Positions 1 through 6,570 are shown, counted from the first letter of the stretch. The stretch is 14,257 nucleotides of DNA from DASSKF01 sp035690725 (GCA_035690725.1 DASSKF010000082.1:1-14257); one strand, 5' to 3'. Made by a program: numbers and translations. The notes: a model not told the origin generated them from the sequence alone.

Positions 1-443
1 GCGGCCAGCGAGCAGCCGATCGAGTGCCCGCCCTCGGCGCCGAGCAGCGAGGCGATCCGACCGGACGCGAAGACGCGCTCCACCTCGTCCGCGGTGCGCG
101 CGAGACCCAGGCGGTCGGCATACCGCCCGATCAGCTGGTGCACGGCATCGACCTGCTCCAGGGTCTGCACGACGGGGTCGTCGTTCGGCTGCGGGCCGGG
201 GGTGCCCGAGGGGACGTAGACCGACCAGAACTGCGCGCCGACGCAGCCCTCGCGCAGCCGGGGCAGGTCGGTGTGCGTGCCGGACTGCCGCTCGCCCACG
301 TCGAGGCGGTCGAAGTCGTAGCCCACCTGCTTGCGCGCTTCCCAGGGCAGGTCGTTGTGCCCGTCGACGAGGGGGTGCGCGCGCAGGAGCTCGGTGACGC
401 GGGCGAGGGCGGGGGAGGCGGTGTCGGTCGACATGGGTGCCAT
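1..443 (-). CDS. M19 (renal-type) membrane dipeptidase, N-terminal part, runs off the window
   Basis: Metal-dependent peptidase of the M19 family, which cleaves dipeptides including ones with a D-residue at the C-terminal side. Reading the minus strand from ATG at 443 gives 147 codons with no stop. The protein carries the hallmark DGHNDLPW at residues 27-34, with H29 and D31 as zinc ligands of the HxD type. It also has GAQFWSVYVP at 69-78 and GAEGGHSI at 135-142, where E137 is expected to bridge the two zinc ions. The family is usually 350-400 residues, so roughly the last two thirds lie outside the window. No signal peptide or lipobox is visible, so a cytoplasmic enzyme is likely. A second in-frame ATG at 434 is possible; neither start has a good ribosome binding site. 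The gene is divergent from rimO with only 55 bases between them. Family assignment is firm, substrate unknown. Confidence 0.9.
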   Translation of the reverse strand, partial: MAPMSTDTASPALARVTELLRAHPLVDGHNDLPWEARKQVGYDFDRLDVGERQSGTHTDLPRLREGCVGAQFWSVYVPSGTPGPQPNDDPVVQTLEQVDAVHQLIGRYADRLGLARTADEVERVFASGRIASLLGAEGGHSIGCSLA

Positions 444-486
444 TGAAGCGCAGTCGGGCGGGGCGGGGCCGACCCGGCCGTCCGTC

Positions 487-492
487 TACGCT
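487..492 (+). promoter_or_regulatory. Predicted -10 hexamer for leaderless rimO transcript
   Basis: TACGCT ends six bases before the rimO ATG at 499. This spacing would put the transcription start on the A of the start codon. No Shine-Dalgarno sequence precedes the ATG, which fits a leaderless message. No convincing -35 element is seen. Inference from pattern only. Confidence 0.45.
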
Positions 493-498
493 GGGCCC

Positions 499-1953
499 AT
501 GACCTCGGTGGACCCGGCCAGCGCCGACGACGTGGGGCCGACCGGGCAGCGCAGCGTCGCCCTGGTGACCCTGGGCTGTGCCCGCAACGAGGTCGACTCC
601 GAGGAGCTCGCCGGGCGGCTGTCCGCGCAGGGCTGGACCCTGGTGGACGACGCCGCCGACGCCGACGTCGCCGTGGTCAACACGTGCGGGTTCGTCGAGC
701 AGGCCAAGAAGGACTCGATCGACGCCCTGCTGGAGGCCTCCGACCTCAAGGAGTCCGGTCGCACCCGGGCCGTGGTCGCCGTGGGATGCCTCGCGGAGCG
801 GTACGGCGAGCAGCTCGCCTCCCAGCTGCCCGAGGCGGACGCAGTCCTCGGTTTCGACTCCTACGGGGACCTGTCCGGCCAGCTCGACGCCGTGCTCCAC
901 GGCGAGCGCCCCGCCTCGCACGTGCCGCGCGACCGGCGCGCGCTGCTGCCGATCTCGCCGGTGGCCCGGCACGAGCCGACCGGCATCGTGCTGCCCGCCC
1001 ACGGGGTGACGCGGGCCCGGCTCGACGGCCGACCCTGGGCGCCGCTGAAGATCGCCACCGGCTGCGACCGGCGTTGCGCGTTCTGCGCGATCCCGATGTT
1101 CCGCGGCGCCTTCCTGTCCCGCCGGCCGACCGAGGTGCTCGAGGAGGCGCGCTGGCTCGCCGAGCGGGGGGTCAAGGAGGTCTTCCTCGTCTCGGAGAAC
1201 TCCACGTCCTACGGCAAGGACCTCGGCGACCTGCGCCTGCTGGAGACGATGCTGCCCGAGCTCGCCGCCGTCGAGGGCATCGAGCGGGTCCGGGTGTCCT
1301 ACCTGCAGCCGGCCGAGATGCGGCCCACGCTGCTCGAGGCCATGGCCACCACGCCCGGCGTCGTGCCCTACTTCGACCTGTCCTTCCAGCACGCCAGCGC
1401 GCCGCTGCTGCGCCGGATGCGGCGGTTCGGCTCGCGGCAGTCCTTCCTCGACCTGGTCGGGCAGGTCCGCGAGCACGCGCCGCAGGCGGGCATCCGCTCC
1501 AACGTCATCGTCGGCTTCCCCGGTGAGACCGAGGCCGACATCGCCGAGCTCGAGGAGTTCCTCACCGAGGCACGGCTCGACGTCACCGGAGTGTTCGGCT
1601 ACTCCGACGAGGACGGCACCGAGGGCGAGACCCTCGACGGCAAGCTGCCCGAGGACGTCGTCGCCGAGCGGGTCGAGCGGCTGCGGAGGCTCACCGAGGA
1701 GCTGGCGAACCAGCGCGCCGAGGAGCGGGTCGGGGAGACCGTCCGGGTCCTCGTGGAGGAGGTCGAGGACGGCACGGTGACCGGTCGCGCCGCCCACCAG
1801 GGTCCCGACGTCGACGGCGTGACCGTGCTGGCGCCGGCCGGCCCCACCGCGCCACGGGTCGGCGACCTCGTCACCGCCCGGGTGCGCGCCACCGAGGGCG
1901 TCGACCTCGTCGCGGAGCCGGTCCGCCAGCCGGGTGCCGCGGGAGCAGCGTGA
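499..1953 (+). CDS. rimO: Ribosomal protein S12 methylthiotransferase RimO
   Basis: Radical SAM enzyme that adds a methylthio group to an aspartate of ribosomal protein S12 and uses two iron-sulfur clusters. The 484-residue product has the N-terminal methylthiotransferase domain with cluster cysteines C27 (TLGCARNEVDS), C63 (NTCGFVEQAKKDSI) and C97 (VGCLAER). The radical SAM CxxxCxxC follows at C189, C193 and C196 (GCDRRCAFCAIP), then SRRP, SYLQPAEMRP and NVIVGFPGETE. A C-terminal TRAM-like region begins around residue 415. The FGYSDEDGT stretch is typical of RimO rather than MiaB. It is about 40 residues longer than E. coli RimO, partly through a non-conserved N-terminus. The reading frame is open back to 331, but that stretch has no homology and overlaps the divergent dipeptidase gene, so ATG 499 is preferred. 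Its stop overlaps the pgsA start by four bases. Confidence 0.96.
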   Translation: MTSVDPASADDVGPTGQRSVALVTLGCARNEVDSEELAGRLSAQGWTLVDDAADADVAVVNTCGFVEQAKKDSIDALLEASDLKESGRTRAVVAVGCLAERYGEQLASQLPEADAVLGFDSYGDLSGQLDAVLHGERPASHVPRDRRALLPISPVARHEPTGIVLPAHGVTRARLDGRPWAPLKIATGCDRRCAFCAIPMFRGAFLSRRPTEVLEEARWLAERGVKEVFLVSENSTSYGKDLGDLRLLETMLPELAAVEGIERVRVSYLQPAEMRPTLLEAMATTPGVVPYFDLSFQHASAPLLRRMRRFGSRQSFLDLVGQVREHAPQAGIRSNVIVGFPGETEADIAELEEFLTEARLDVTGVFGYSDEDGTEGETLDGKLPEDVVAERVERLRRLTEELANQRAEERVGETVRVLVEEVEDGTVTGRAAHQGPDVDGVTVLAPAGPTAPRVGDLVTARVRATEGVDLVAEPVRQPGAAGAA

Positions 1954-2639
1954 GCGAACAGCACGCCGGCGACACGAGGACCCCGGGGGCCAGCGCATGG
2001 AACATCGCCAACGCGCTCACCATCGTCCGCATCGCCCTCGTGCCCGTCTTCGGCTGGCTGCTGCTGCTCGACCACGGGGAGAGCACCCGGTACCGGCTGA
2101 TCGCCGCGGGGGTCTTCGTCCTGGCGTCGGTCACCGACCGGGTCGACGGTGACCTGGCGCGGGCCCGCGGGCTGGTCACCGACTTCGGCAAGATCGCCGA
2201 CCCGATCGCCGACAAGGCGCTCATGGGTATGGCCCTCGTCGGCCTCTCCGTGCTCGGTGAGCTGCCGTGGTGGGTCACCCTGCTCGTGCTGGTGCGGGAG
2301 GTCGGCATCACCGCGATGCGCTTCGTCGTCATCCGGCACGGGGTCATGCCCGCCAGCCGCGGCGGCAAGGTCAAGACGCTGCTGCAGGCCGTCGCGATCG
2401 GGCTGTACGTCCTGCCGCTCCCCGGCACCTGGCACATCGTCGCCGTCGCGGTGATGGCGGCCGCGGTGGTCGTCACCGTCGCCACCGGTGTGGACTACGT
2501 GTTGCGGGCGCACCGGCTGCGCCGGACGAGCCCCCGGGCCCGCGCCAAGGCCGAACGGCGCCGCGCCGCGGCGGCCCGGCGCGCCAGCGAGCGGCAGGTG
2601 CGGCGTGACCGGCATACCGGAGGAGGAGGCGACCGATGA
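1950..2639 (+). CDS. pgsA: CDP-diacylglycerol--glycerol-3-phosphate 3-phosphatidyltransferase (PgsA family)
   Basis: Integral membrane enzyme that makes phosphatidylglycerol phosphate from CDP-diacylglycerol and glycerol-3-phosphate, the first committed step to phosphatidylglycerol and cardiolipin. The complete CDP-alcohol phosphotransferase motif is present: D63, D66, G67, A70, R71, G80, D84 and D88. Hydrophobic segments lie near residues 25-41, 50-62, 92-102, 107-119, 143-157 and 161-182. The C-terminal tail (about 188-222) is dense in Arg, Ala and Lys, lengthening the protein to 229 residues against the usual 180-200; it is expected to be cytosolic. The GTG start at 1950 overlaps the rimO stop (GTGA), and the stop overlaps the cinA start (ATGA), so the three genes are translationally coupled. 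The rimO-pgsA-cinA-clgR order is common in actinobacteria. The exact alcohol acceptor is assigned by context and is the least certain part. Confidence 0.92.
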   Translation: MSEQHAGDTRTPGASAWNIANALTIVRIALVPVFGWLLLLDHGESTRYRLIAAGVFVLASVTDRVDGDLARARGLVTDFGKIADPIADKALMGMALVGLSVLGELPWWVTLLVLVREVGITAMRFVVIRHGVMPASRGGKVKTLLQAVAIGLYVLPLPGTWHIVAVAVMAAAVVVTVATGVDYVLRAHRLRRTSPRARAKAERRRAAAARRASERQVRRDRHTGGGGDR

Positions 2640-3127
2640 GCGTGTGGGAGCTGGCCGACCAGCTGGTGTCGCAGCTGTCCGAGCGGGACGAGACGGTGGC
2701 GACCGCGGAGTCGCTCACCGGCGGTCTCGTGTGCGCGCACCTGGTGGACGTCCCGGGCGCGTCGGCGGCGCTGCGCGGCGGGATCGTCGCCTACGACACG
2801 AGCATCAAGGCGTCCCTGCTCGGGGTGGGCCAGGCGTTGCTCGACGAGCGCGGGGCCGTCGACCCCGACGTCGCCGAGAGCATGGGGGCCGGCGTGCGCG
2901 AGCGGATGGGAGCGACCTACGGGCTCGCGACCACCGGCGTGGCCGGGCCGGAGCCGCAGGACGGCAAGCCGGTGGGCACCGTCTACGTCGCCGTGGTGGG
3001 CGAGCACACCGCCCGGGTCAGGGGCCTGGCGATCGACGGGGACCGGGTGGAGATCCGCCGACACAGCGTCCGGGCGGTGCTCGAGCTGCTGCAGGAGGTG
3101 CTCACCGAGGAGCAGGCCGGGGACTGA
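2636..3127 (+). CDS. cinA: CinA C-terminal family protein, nicotinamide-nucleotide amidohydrolase (PncC type)
   Basis: Predicted to deamidate nicotinamide mononucleotide to nicotinate mononucleotide, recycling the NMN released by the NAD-dependent DNA ligase. The 163-residue product is the stand-alone CinA C-terminal domain; the N-terminal MoaB-like domain found in full-length CinA is absent, as in many actinobacteria. Family motifs are ESLTGG (residues 25-30, with S26 the likely nucleophile), GIVAYDTSIKASLLGV (49-64, with Y53 and K58), and TTGVAGP (99-105) followed by GKPVGTVYVAV (110-120). The ATG overlaps the pgsA stop by four bases, so it is the last gene of the rimO operon. A hairpin lies about 50 bases past its stop. 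The older competence-damage-inducible name reflects linkage to recA in other bacteria and does not show a competence role here. Confidence 0.93.
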   Translation: MSVWELADQLVSQLSERDETVATAESLTGGLVCAHLVDVPGASAALRGGIVAYDTSIKASLLGVGQALLDERGAVDPDVAESMGAGVRERMGATYGLATTGVAGPEPQDGKPVGTVYVAVVGEHTARVRGLAIDGDRVEIRRHSVRAVLELLQEVLTEEQAGD

Positions 3128-3176
3128 CCGGCCGGGTGCCGGGCCGCCGGCGAGCCACCCGGCCGCACGCCGGCCG

Positions 3177-3205
3177 GCCGCCGGAACACGCCGGTTCCGG
3201 GCGGC
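3177..3205 (+). terminator. GC-rich hairpin after cinA, possible factor-independent terminator without a T run
   Basis: CCGGAAC (3181-3187) and GTTCCGG (3194-3200) form a perfect 7-bp stem around a 6-base loop. With one bulged G at 3201 the stem extends by GCCG (3177-3180) pairing with CGGC (3202-3205). It lies 50 bases past the cinA stop. No T run follows, as is common for actinobacterial terminators. The same bases hold the predicted clgR promoter, so the symmetry could instead be part of a regulatory site. Confidence 0.4.
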
Positions 3206-3208
3206 GTT
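3183..3208 (+). promoter_or_regulatory. Predicted ECF sigma (SigH/SigE/SigR-type) promoter of clgR
   Basis: GGAAC at 3183-3187 is followed by exactly 18 bases and then GTT at 3206-3208, with a G after it. This matches the GGAAY-N17-19-GTT architecture used by the SigR, SigH and SigE group of actinobacterial stress sigma factors. Transcription would start near 3215, giving a leader of about 120 bases before the clgR ATG. In Corynebacterium and Mycobacterium, clgR is under this kind of sigma control, which supports the reading. A separate housekeeping-like hexamer TACCGT (3292-3297) is closer to the gene and could be a second promoter. Confidence 0.6.
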
Positions 3209-3335
3209 GCACGTTTCGAGGGGAGTCCCGCAACCGGGCGCGGCACGCCGAGGCTGGGGAAACCGGCAGGCACGGGGTCCGGGGCTCGGGGTACCGTGGT
3301 CCCATCGCACCCGCGAGATGCTGTGAGGAGGCGTC

Positions 3336-3641
3336 ATGATCCTGCTTCGTCGTGAACTCGGTGACGTGCTCCGCCAGCACCGCCGCGACCAGGGGCGCAC
3401 CCTGCGCGAGGTCTCCGCCTCCGCGTCGGTCTCCCTCGGCTACCTCAGCGAGGTCGAGCGGGGCGAGAAGGAGGCCTCCTCCGAGCTGCTCGCCTCGATC
3501 TGCACGGCGCTGGACCTGCCACTGTCGAAGGTGCTGGGCAACGTCTCGACCCGGGTCGCCGAGTGCGAGGCGCTCGCGGCACCGCTGTCCCTGCCGGTCC
3601 CACCGCGCCCGCAGCCCGAGGTCTCCGCACCGGCCGCCTGA
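3336..3641 (+). CDS. clgR: Transcriptional regulator ClgR (clp gene regulator, XRE family)
   Basis: DNA-binding activator of the Clp protease genes and other protein-quality functions in actinobacteria. The 101-residue product has a single XRE-type helix-turn-helix (about residues 9-65) with the ClgR signature RTLREVSASASVSLGYLSEVERG, then KEASSELLASICTALDLPLSKVL (motif spans 21-43 and 45-67). A short proline-rich tail follows and ends in Ala-Ala. In Streptomyces the terminal alanines of ClgR were linked to degradation by ClpP, giving a feedback loop; the PAA end here fits that, by inference. The ATG is well supported by GAGGAGG at 3325-3331, four bases upstream. It lies 208 bases after cinA, with its own apparent stress promoter in the gap. 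It is not obviously co-transcribed with the upstream operon. Confidence is high from both sequence and synteny. Confidence 0.94.
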   Translation: MILLRRELGDVLRQHRRDQGRTLREVSASASVSLGYLSEVERGEKEASSELLASICTALDLPLSKVLGNVSTRVAECEALAAPLSLPVPPRPQPEVSAPAA

Positions 3642-3676
3642 GCCGACCCGTTGGCGCGCCCGGCGCCGGCGCTCGC

Positions 3677-3682
3677 TAGTCT
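3677..3682 (+). promoter_or_regulatory. Possible -10 hexamer for bioY
   Basis: TAGTCT sits in the 105-base gap between clgR and bioY and would start a message near 3689, giving a leader of roughly 58 bases that includes the bioY ribosome binding site. TTGGCG at 3651-3656 is a -35 candidate, but the 20-base spacing is long. No biotin repressor operator (BioQ- or BirA-like) and no riboswitch fold is recognised in the gap. Confidence 0.3.
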
Positions 3683-3746
3683 CACGGACGTTCGCGCCGT
3701 TCGTGCTGTCCCGCTGGAGGGGCGGCGCCCGTCCACCGGAGGTCCC

Positions 3747-4322
3747 GTGTCCCTTCCCGTCTCCGCCGCGCGCCCGGTCCTCGCCGACCTCGTCCCCGGC
3801 CGCCTGACCCGTGACCTCACCCTCGTGGTGGGGGCGACCGCGCTCATGGCTGCACTGGCCCAGGTGGCCGTGCCGCTGCCGTTCACCCCGGTCCCGCTGA
3901 GCCTGGCGACCTTCGTGGCGCTGCTGTCCGGTGCCGCCCTCGGCCCGGCGCGTGCCTCGGCCGCGATGGGCCTCTACCTCGTGCTCGGCCTGGCCGGCCT
4001 GCCGATCTTCGCCGGCCACGGCAGCGGGTGGGCGTTCTCCTCGTTCGGCTACATCGTGGGCTACATCGCCGCGGCCGTGGTCGTCGGTGCCCTCGCCCGG
4101 CGCGGCGCCGACCGCCGGGTCGACGCGACCATCGGGGCCACCCTGCTGGGGTCCCTGCTCGTCTACGGCTGCGGCGTGCCGTGGCTGATGACCTTCCTGC
4201 ACGTCGGCCTGGCCGAGGCGCTCGGGCTCGGCGTCGTGCCGTTCCTCGTCGGCGACGTGATCAAGTCCGTCGCGGCCGCGATGGTGCTGCCGGCGACCTG
4301 GAAGCTGGTCGGTCGCCGCTGA
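3747..4322 (+). CDS. bioY: Biotin transporter substrate-binding subunit BioY (ECF transporter S component)
   Basis: Membrane protein that captures biotin; it works alone at high concentration or with the energy-coupling module (BioM/BioN or shared EcfA/EcfT). None of those partners is in the window. The 191-residue product begins with a polar stretch and then several hydrophobic segments (about 26-46, 51-66, 72-92, 98-117, 127-150 and 160-185). Family features are LPFTPVPLSLATFVALLSG (44-62), GPARASAAMGLYLVLGLAGLP (66-86) and GYIVGYIAAAVVVG (101-114). The C-terminal GDVIK motif holds D170 and K173, which match the conserved Asp and Lys of the biotin site. GTG 3747 is chosen over the longer frame from 3651 because GGAGG lies at 3738-3742. 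Its last 62 bases overlap the convergent nei2 gene. Confidence 0.93.
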   Translation: MSLPVSAARPVLADLVPGRLTRDLTLVVGATALMAALAQVAVPLPFTPVPLSLATFVALLSGAALGPARASAAMGLYLVLGLAGLPIFAGHGSGWAFSSFGYIVGYIAAAVVVGALARRGADRRVDATIGATLLGSLLVYGCGVPWLMTFLHVGLAEALGLGVVPFLVGDVIKSVAAAMVLPATWKLVGRR

Positions 4323-5160
4323 CCCCGCCCAGGGGCGACTGGGGCCGGCCGTCGTCGGTCGGTCCCAGCCCGCCCTGGCAGGCGGGGCAGTAGAACATCG
4401 TCCGCTCGTGCGGCGGCTCGCCGATCATCGCGACCCGCACCGGTCCGCCGCAGCGCCGGCACGGGCGCCCCGAGCGACCGTGAACGTGCAGCCCCTCACC
4501 GCGCCGCGGGTCGCCGGTGGTGTTCGGTATGCCGTGTGCTCGTCCTGCTTCCAGCAGTCGCCTCGCCCGCTCCACCAGCCGGGTGAGCTCGGCGTCGCCG
4601 ATGTCGGCGACCGGCTGCCACGGGTGGCGGCGCTCGGCGAAGAGCGTCTCGGAGTCGTAGATGGTGCCGATGCCGGCGAGGTTGGCCTGGTCGAGCAGTG
4701 CGGCGCCGATGGGCCGGTCGGGACGGCCACGCAGGTTCGCGACCGCACGCTCGGCGTCCCAGTCCGGGCCGAGTAGGTCCGGGCCGAGGTGGCCGACCAC
4801 CCGGTCCTCCTCGTCGGTGGGGAGCAGCTCGAGCATCCCGAGGCTGCGCCCGAGGGCCGTCCACTGCTGCGTGCCGAGCACGGCGCGCAGGTCGGGGCGG
4901 CGCGACGTGCCGGGGCGGACGCGTTCGCTGCGCGCGAGCACCCAGGTGCCGTCCATCCGCAGGTGACTGTGGATCGTTCGGCCGTCGCCCAGCCGGTGCA
5001 GGACGTGCTTGCCCCGGCTGACCACCTCGGTCGTCTCCAGGCCGCGCAGGTCCACGGCGCCGAGGTCGCCCCAGCGCAGCTCCGCGCGGGTGAGGGGCTC
5101 GCCCGCCAGCGCACGGTGCAGCCCGCGTGCGGTCCGCCACACCGTGTCTCCCTCGGGCAC
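4261..5160 (-). CDS. nei2: DNA glycosylase/AP lyase of the Fpg/Nei family (Nei2, endonuclease VIII-like)
   Basis: Base-excision repair enzyme that removes oxidised pyrimidines and cuts the abasic site. The 299-residue product starts VPEGDTVW from a GTG codon; after removal of the initiator, P2 is the catalytic N-terminal proline and E3 the second catalytic residue. K51 in SRGKHVLHRL and the helix-two-turn-helix QANLAGIGTIYDSE (158-171, with N160) are intact. The C-terminal zinc finger has C234, C237, C258 and C261, with R253 between the pairs. PEGDTVW and the finger match mycobacterial Nei2 more than Fpg. Residues 265-299 form a Pro/Arg/Ser-rich tail without family similarity, and this tail overlaps the end of bioY. 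Codon 211 is ATA, rare in such a genome, inside a GGCATACC octamer. In mycobacteria nei2 adjoins lhr; here broken genes separate them. Confidence 0.94.
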   Translation of the reverse strand: MPEGDTVWRTARGLHRALAGEPLTRAELRWGDLGAVDLRGLETTEVVSRGKHVLHRLGDGRTIHSHLRMDGTWVLARSERVRPGTSRRPDLRAVLGTQQWTALGRSLGMLELLPTDEEDRVVGHLGPDLLGPDWDAERAVANLRGRPDRPIGAALLDQANLAGIGTIYDSETLFAERRHPWQPVADIGDAELTRLVERARRLLEAGRAHGIPNTTGDPRRGEGLHVHGRSGRPCRRCGGPVRVAMIGEPPHERTMFYCPACQGGLGPTDDGRPQSPLGGVSGDRPASRSPAAPSRPRRT

Positions 5161-5427
5161 GGCACGTAGCGTCTCACCACCAGGACCGGGGCGTCTCCCC
5201 GGACGTCACCGGATGTCGAGGAGCAAGGCACGTGCACGTGGGGACCGTATGCCGTGCGCCTGCCGTCGTCCGACCGGTTTCCTCGCGGCCGGCTCTCGTC
5301 GCCCGACGTCCTCCGACTTGGCCCGGCCACTGCCGCCGCGGTCATGCGGTTCACGACGGAGTAGGTGTGTCGGACCCCTCCTCTGGATTGGACAGCAGTC
5401 CGAGAAGGAGAGCGAGGGGAGGCGCTG
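5161..5427. other. Gene-free stretch between nei2 and the HNH pseudogene
   Basis: I recognise no protein in any frame of these 267 bases. The stretch holds the upstream region of nei2 on the minus strand and that of the HNH remnant on the plus strand. It includes one CGTATGCC variant of the dispersed octamer (5246-5253). It is somewhat less GC-rich toward its right end, from about 5345 to 5427. No convincing promoter, hairpin or RNA gene was found. Confidence 0.5.
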
Positions 5428-5942
5428 ATGTCACTCGTCAGATCCGAGGACAGCGACGGTCCGGCAGGGGCGGCTGGTGATTTGGACCGGGCACTGCCGG
5501 CGTTACCGGAGGAGTCGCCGCCAGGGGTGTCTCGCCGCCGGGGTTGAGCGACCTCAGGTCGCTGTTGCCCGCCTTGGCGCGCATGGACCCGGATGTCGGC
5601 AACGCCGAGCGGATCGACCAGCTGGAGGCCCTGGAGCGGCTCAAGTCGGCCTGTGCCGCGCAGCAGGCCCGGATCACCACCGCGCTGTGGCACTCCCGCA
5701 GGCAGTGGGATGCGTCCTTCGGGGTGTCCAGGGGGAGCGGTCGAGATCCAGGGTCCGGACGAGATCCCGGACCGCACACCGTCGAGCTGACCACACCGAC
5801 CGGGCACGGCTACGCCTCCTCGGCGCCGCCGCCGTTGGACGCGGCCGATCCGCCACGGCACTACGGCGGTGCGTTCATGCTGCCGGTGCCCGACGTGAGC
5901 TGGCTGGAACGGGGCATCGTCGAGCGGCTCGACGCCGCGTGA
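5428..5942 (+). pseudogene. Broken DUF222/HNH endonuclease (13E12-repeat family)
   Basis: Remnant of the actinobacterial DUF222-HNH family, normally 400-550 residues with an HNH nuclease near the C-terminus. The start is ATG 5428, behind GGGGAGG at 5416-5422. The first frame reads MSLVRSEDS to a stop at 5545-5547. A second frame, open from 5544, carries the recognisable DUF222 segment: LLPALARMDPDVGNAERIDQ, then LEALERLKSACAAQQARIT. This is followed abruptly by VELTTPTGHGYASSAPPPL (about 5779-5835), which resembles the C-terminal end of these proteins. The gene therefore seems to have a frameshift near 5540 and a large internal deletion that removed the HNH catalytic part. A TTA leucine codon (5503-5505) and AT-leaning codons differ from the neighbours. 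No nuclease activity is expected. An alternative is two tiny genes overlapping as TTGA, which I think less likely. Confidence 0.75.
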
Positions 5943-5983
5943 TCGGTGCCTGATCCTGACGGCTGGCCCCGCGCCGGTAGTCC

Positions 5984-6310
5984 TCAGACGCCGCCGGCAA
6001 CCCGGATCGTCGCGCCCGTGACGTAGGTGGCCTCGGGCCCCAGCAGCCAGGCGATGGCCGGTGCGATCTCGACCGGCTGGCCGGCCCGGCCCATCGGGAT
6101 GCGCGGTGCCACCCGGGACAGCCGGCCGGGTTCTCCTGCCGCAGCGTGGATCTCGGTGTCGACCAGCCCCGGCGCGACGCCGTTGACCCGCACTCCTTGG
6201 CCAGCCAGCTCCTTCGCCATGCCCGTGGTGAAGGCGTCGACGCCGGCCTTCGCGGCGGCGTAGTGCGCGTACTCGTGCGGTGACCCGAGCGTCGCCGCGC
6301 TGGAGGAGCT
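5984..6310 (-). pseudogene. 5'-truncated short-chain dehydrogenase/reductase (SDR), C-terminal half only
   Basis: The frame ends in a natural SDR C-terminus. SSAATLGSPHEY is followed by AHYAAAKAG, which holds the catalytic YxxxK pair. GVRVNGVAPGLVDTEI, PMGRAGQPVEIAPAIAWLLG and YVTGATIRVAGG follow, then the stop at 5984-5986. Everything N-terminal to the catalytic serine region is missing, including the TGxxxGIG nucleotide-binding motif. The fragment therefore cannot bind cofactor in the normal way. An ATG at 6322 happens to open this frame, but those first codons belong to the SH3-protein remnant in another frame. The fragment resembles actinobacterial NAD(P)-dependent 3-oxoacyl reductase or sugar dehydrogenase types; the substrate cannot be told. 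Codon composition is still normal, suggesting a recent break. Confidence 0.8.
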
Positions 6311-6524
6311 CCGTGGTGTCATAGGGCTGCTCGATTAGCGTCCGTCCCCGGGAGCCGGACAGGTGCCGGGACGGCACCCACCCGGAGCCGGCAGCCGCGG
6401 TGACGAAGACGAACGCCGGCCACTCGGGGCTGCGCTCACCGACCACCACCTCGTCGCCGACGTCGAGCTGCAGGGGCGGGCGTTCGGGAACCCGGTGGGA
6501 CGCGGCGGCGGTGACGGAGCGCAT
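6304..6524 (-). pseudogene. 3'-truncated SH3-domain protein, N-terminal half only
   Basis: From ATG 6524 on the minus strand the frame reads MRSVTAAASHRVPERP, then LQLDVGDEVVVGERSPEWPA, FVFVTAAAGSGWVPSRHLSG and finally EQPYDTTELL. VGDEVVVGERSPEWPAFVFV plus GSGWVPSRHL is a bacterial SH3-like fold, and PYDTTELL is the usual opening of the second SH3 repeat in this two-repeat family. At that point (about 6303-6315) the sequence switches to a dehydrogenase gene in a different frame. Beyond this point the SH3 frame stays open but is nonsense. The function of intact members is unknown to me. There is only a weak ribosome binding site (GGGG at 5 bases). It lies 116 bases downstream of lhr, so it may once have been the next gene of that transcription unit. 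Confidence 0.7.
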
Positions 6525-6570
6525 GTCCCCATCGTGCCGTGCCCTGGCCGACGGCCACGTGAGCGACGCA

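Noticed and set aside
331..498. N-terminal extension of RimO
   Set aside because: The added residues show no homology and would overlap the divergent dipeptidase gene; ATG 499 has a fitting upstream hexamer.
3225..3260. ClgR autoregulatory operator (CGC-N5-GCG type) upstream of clgR
   Set aside because: Only a half-match (CGCGGCACGCC) is present in a region where such G/C runs are expected by chance.
3642..3746. Riboswitch or biotin-repressor operator upstream of bioY
   Set aside because: No inverted repeat of the known operator types and no conserved fold could be recognised in the 105 bases.
5984..6322. A complete short dehydrogenase of 112 residues
   Set aside because: It lacks the whole nucleotide-binding half; its apparent ATG lies in the SH3-gene remnant.
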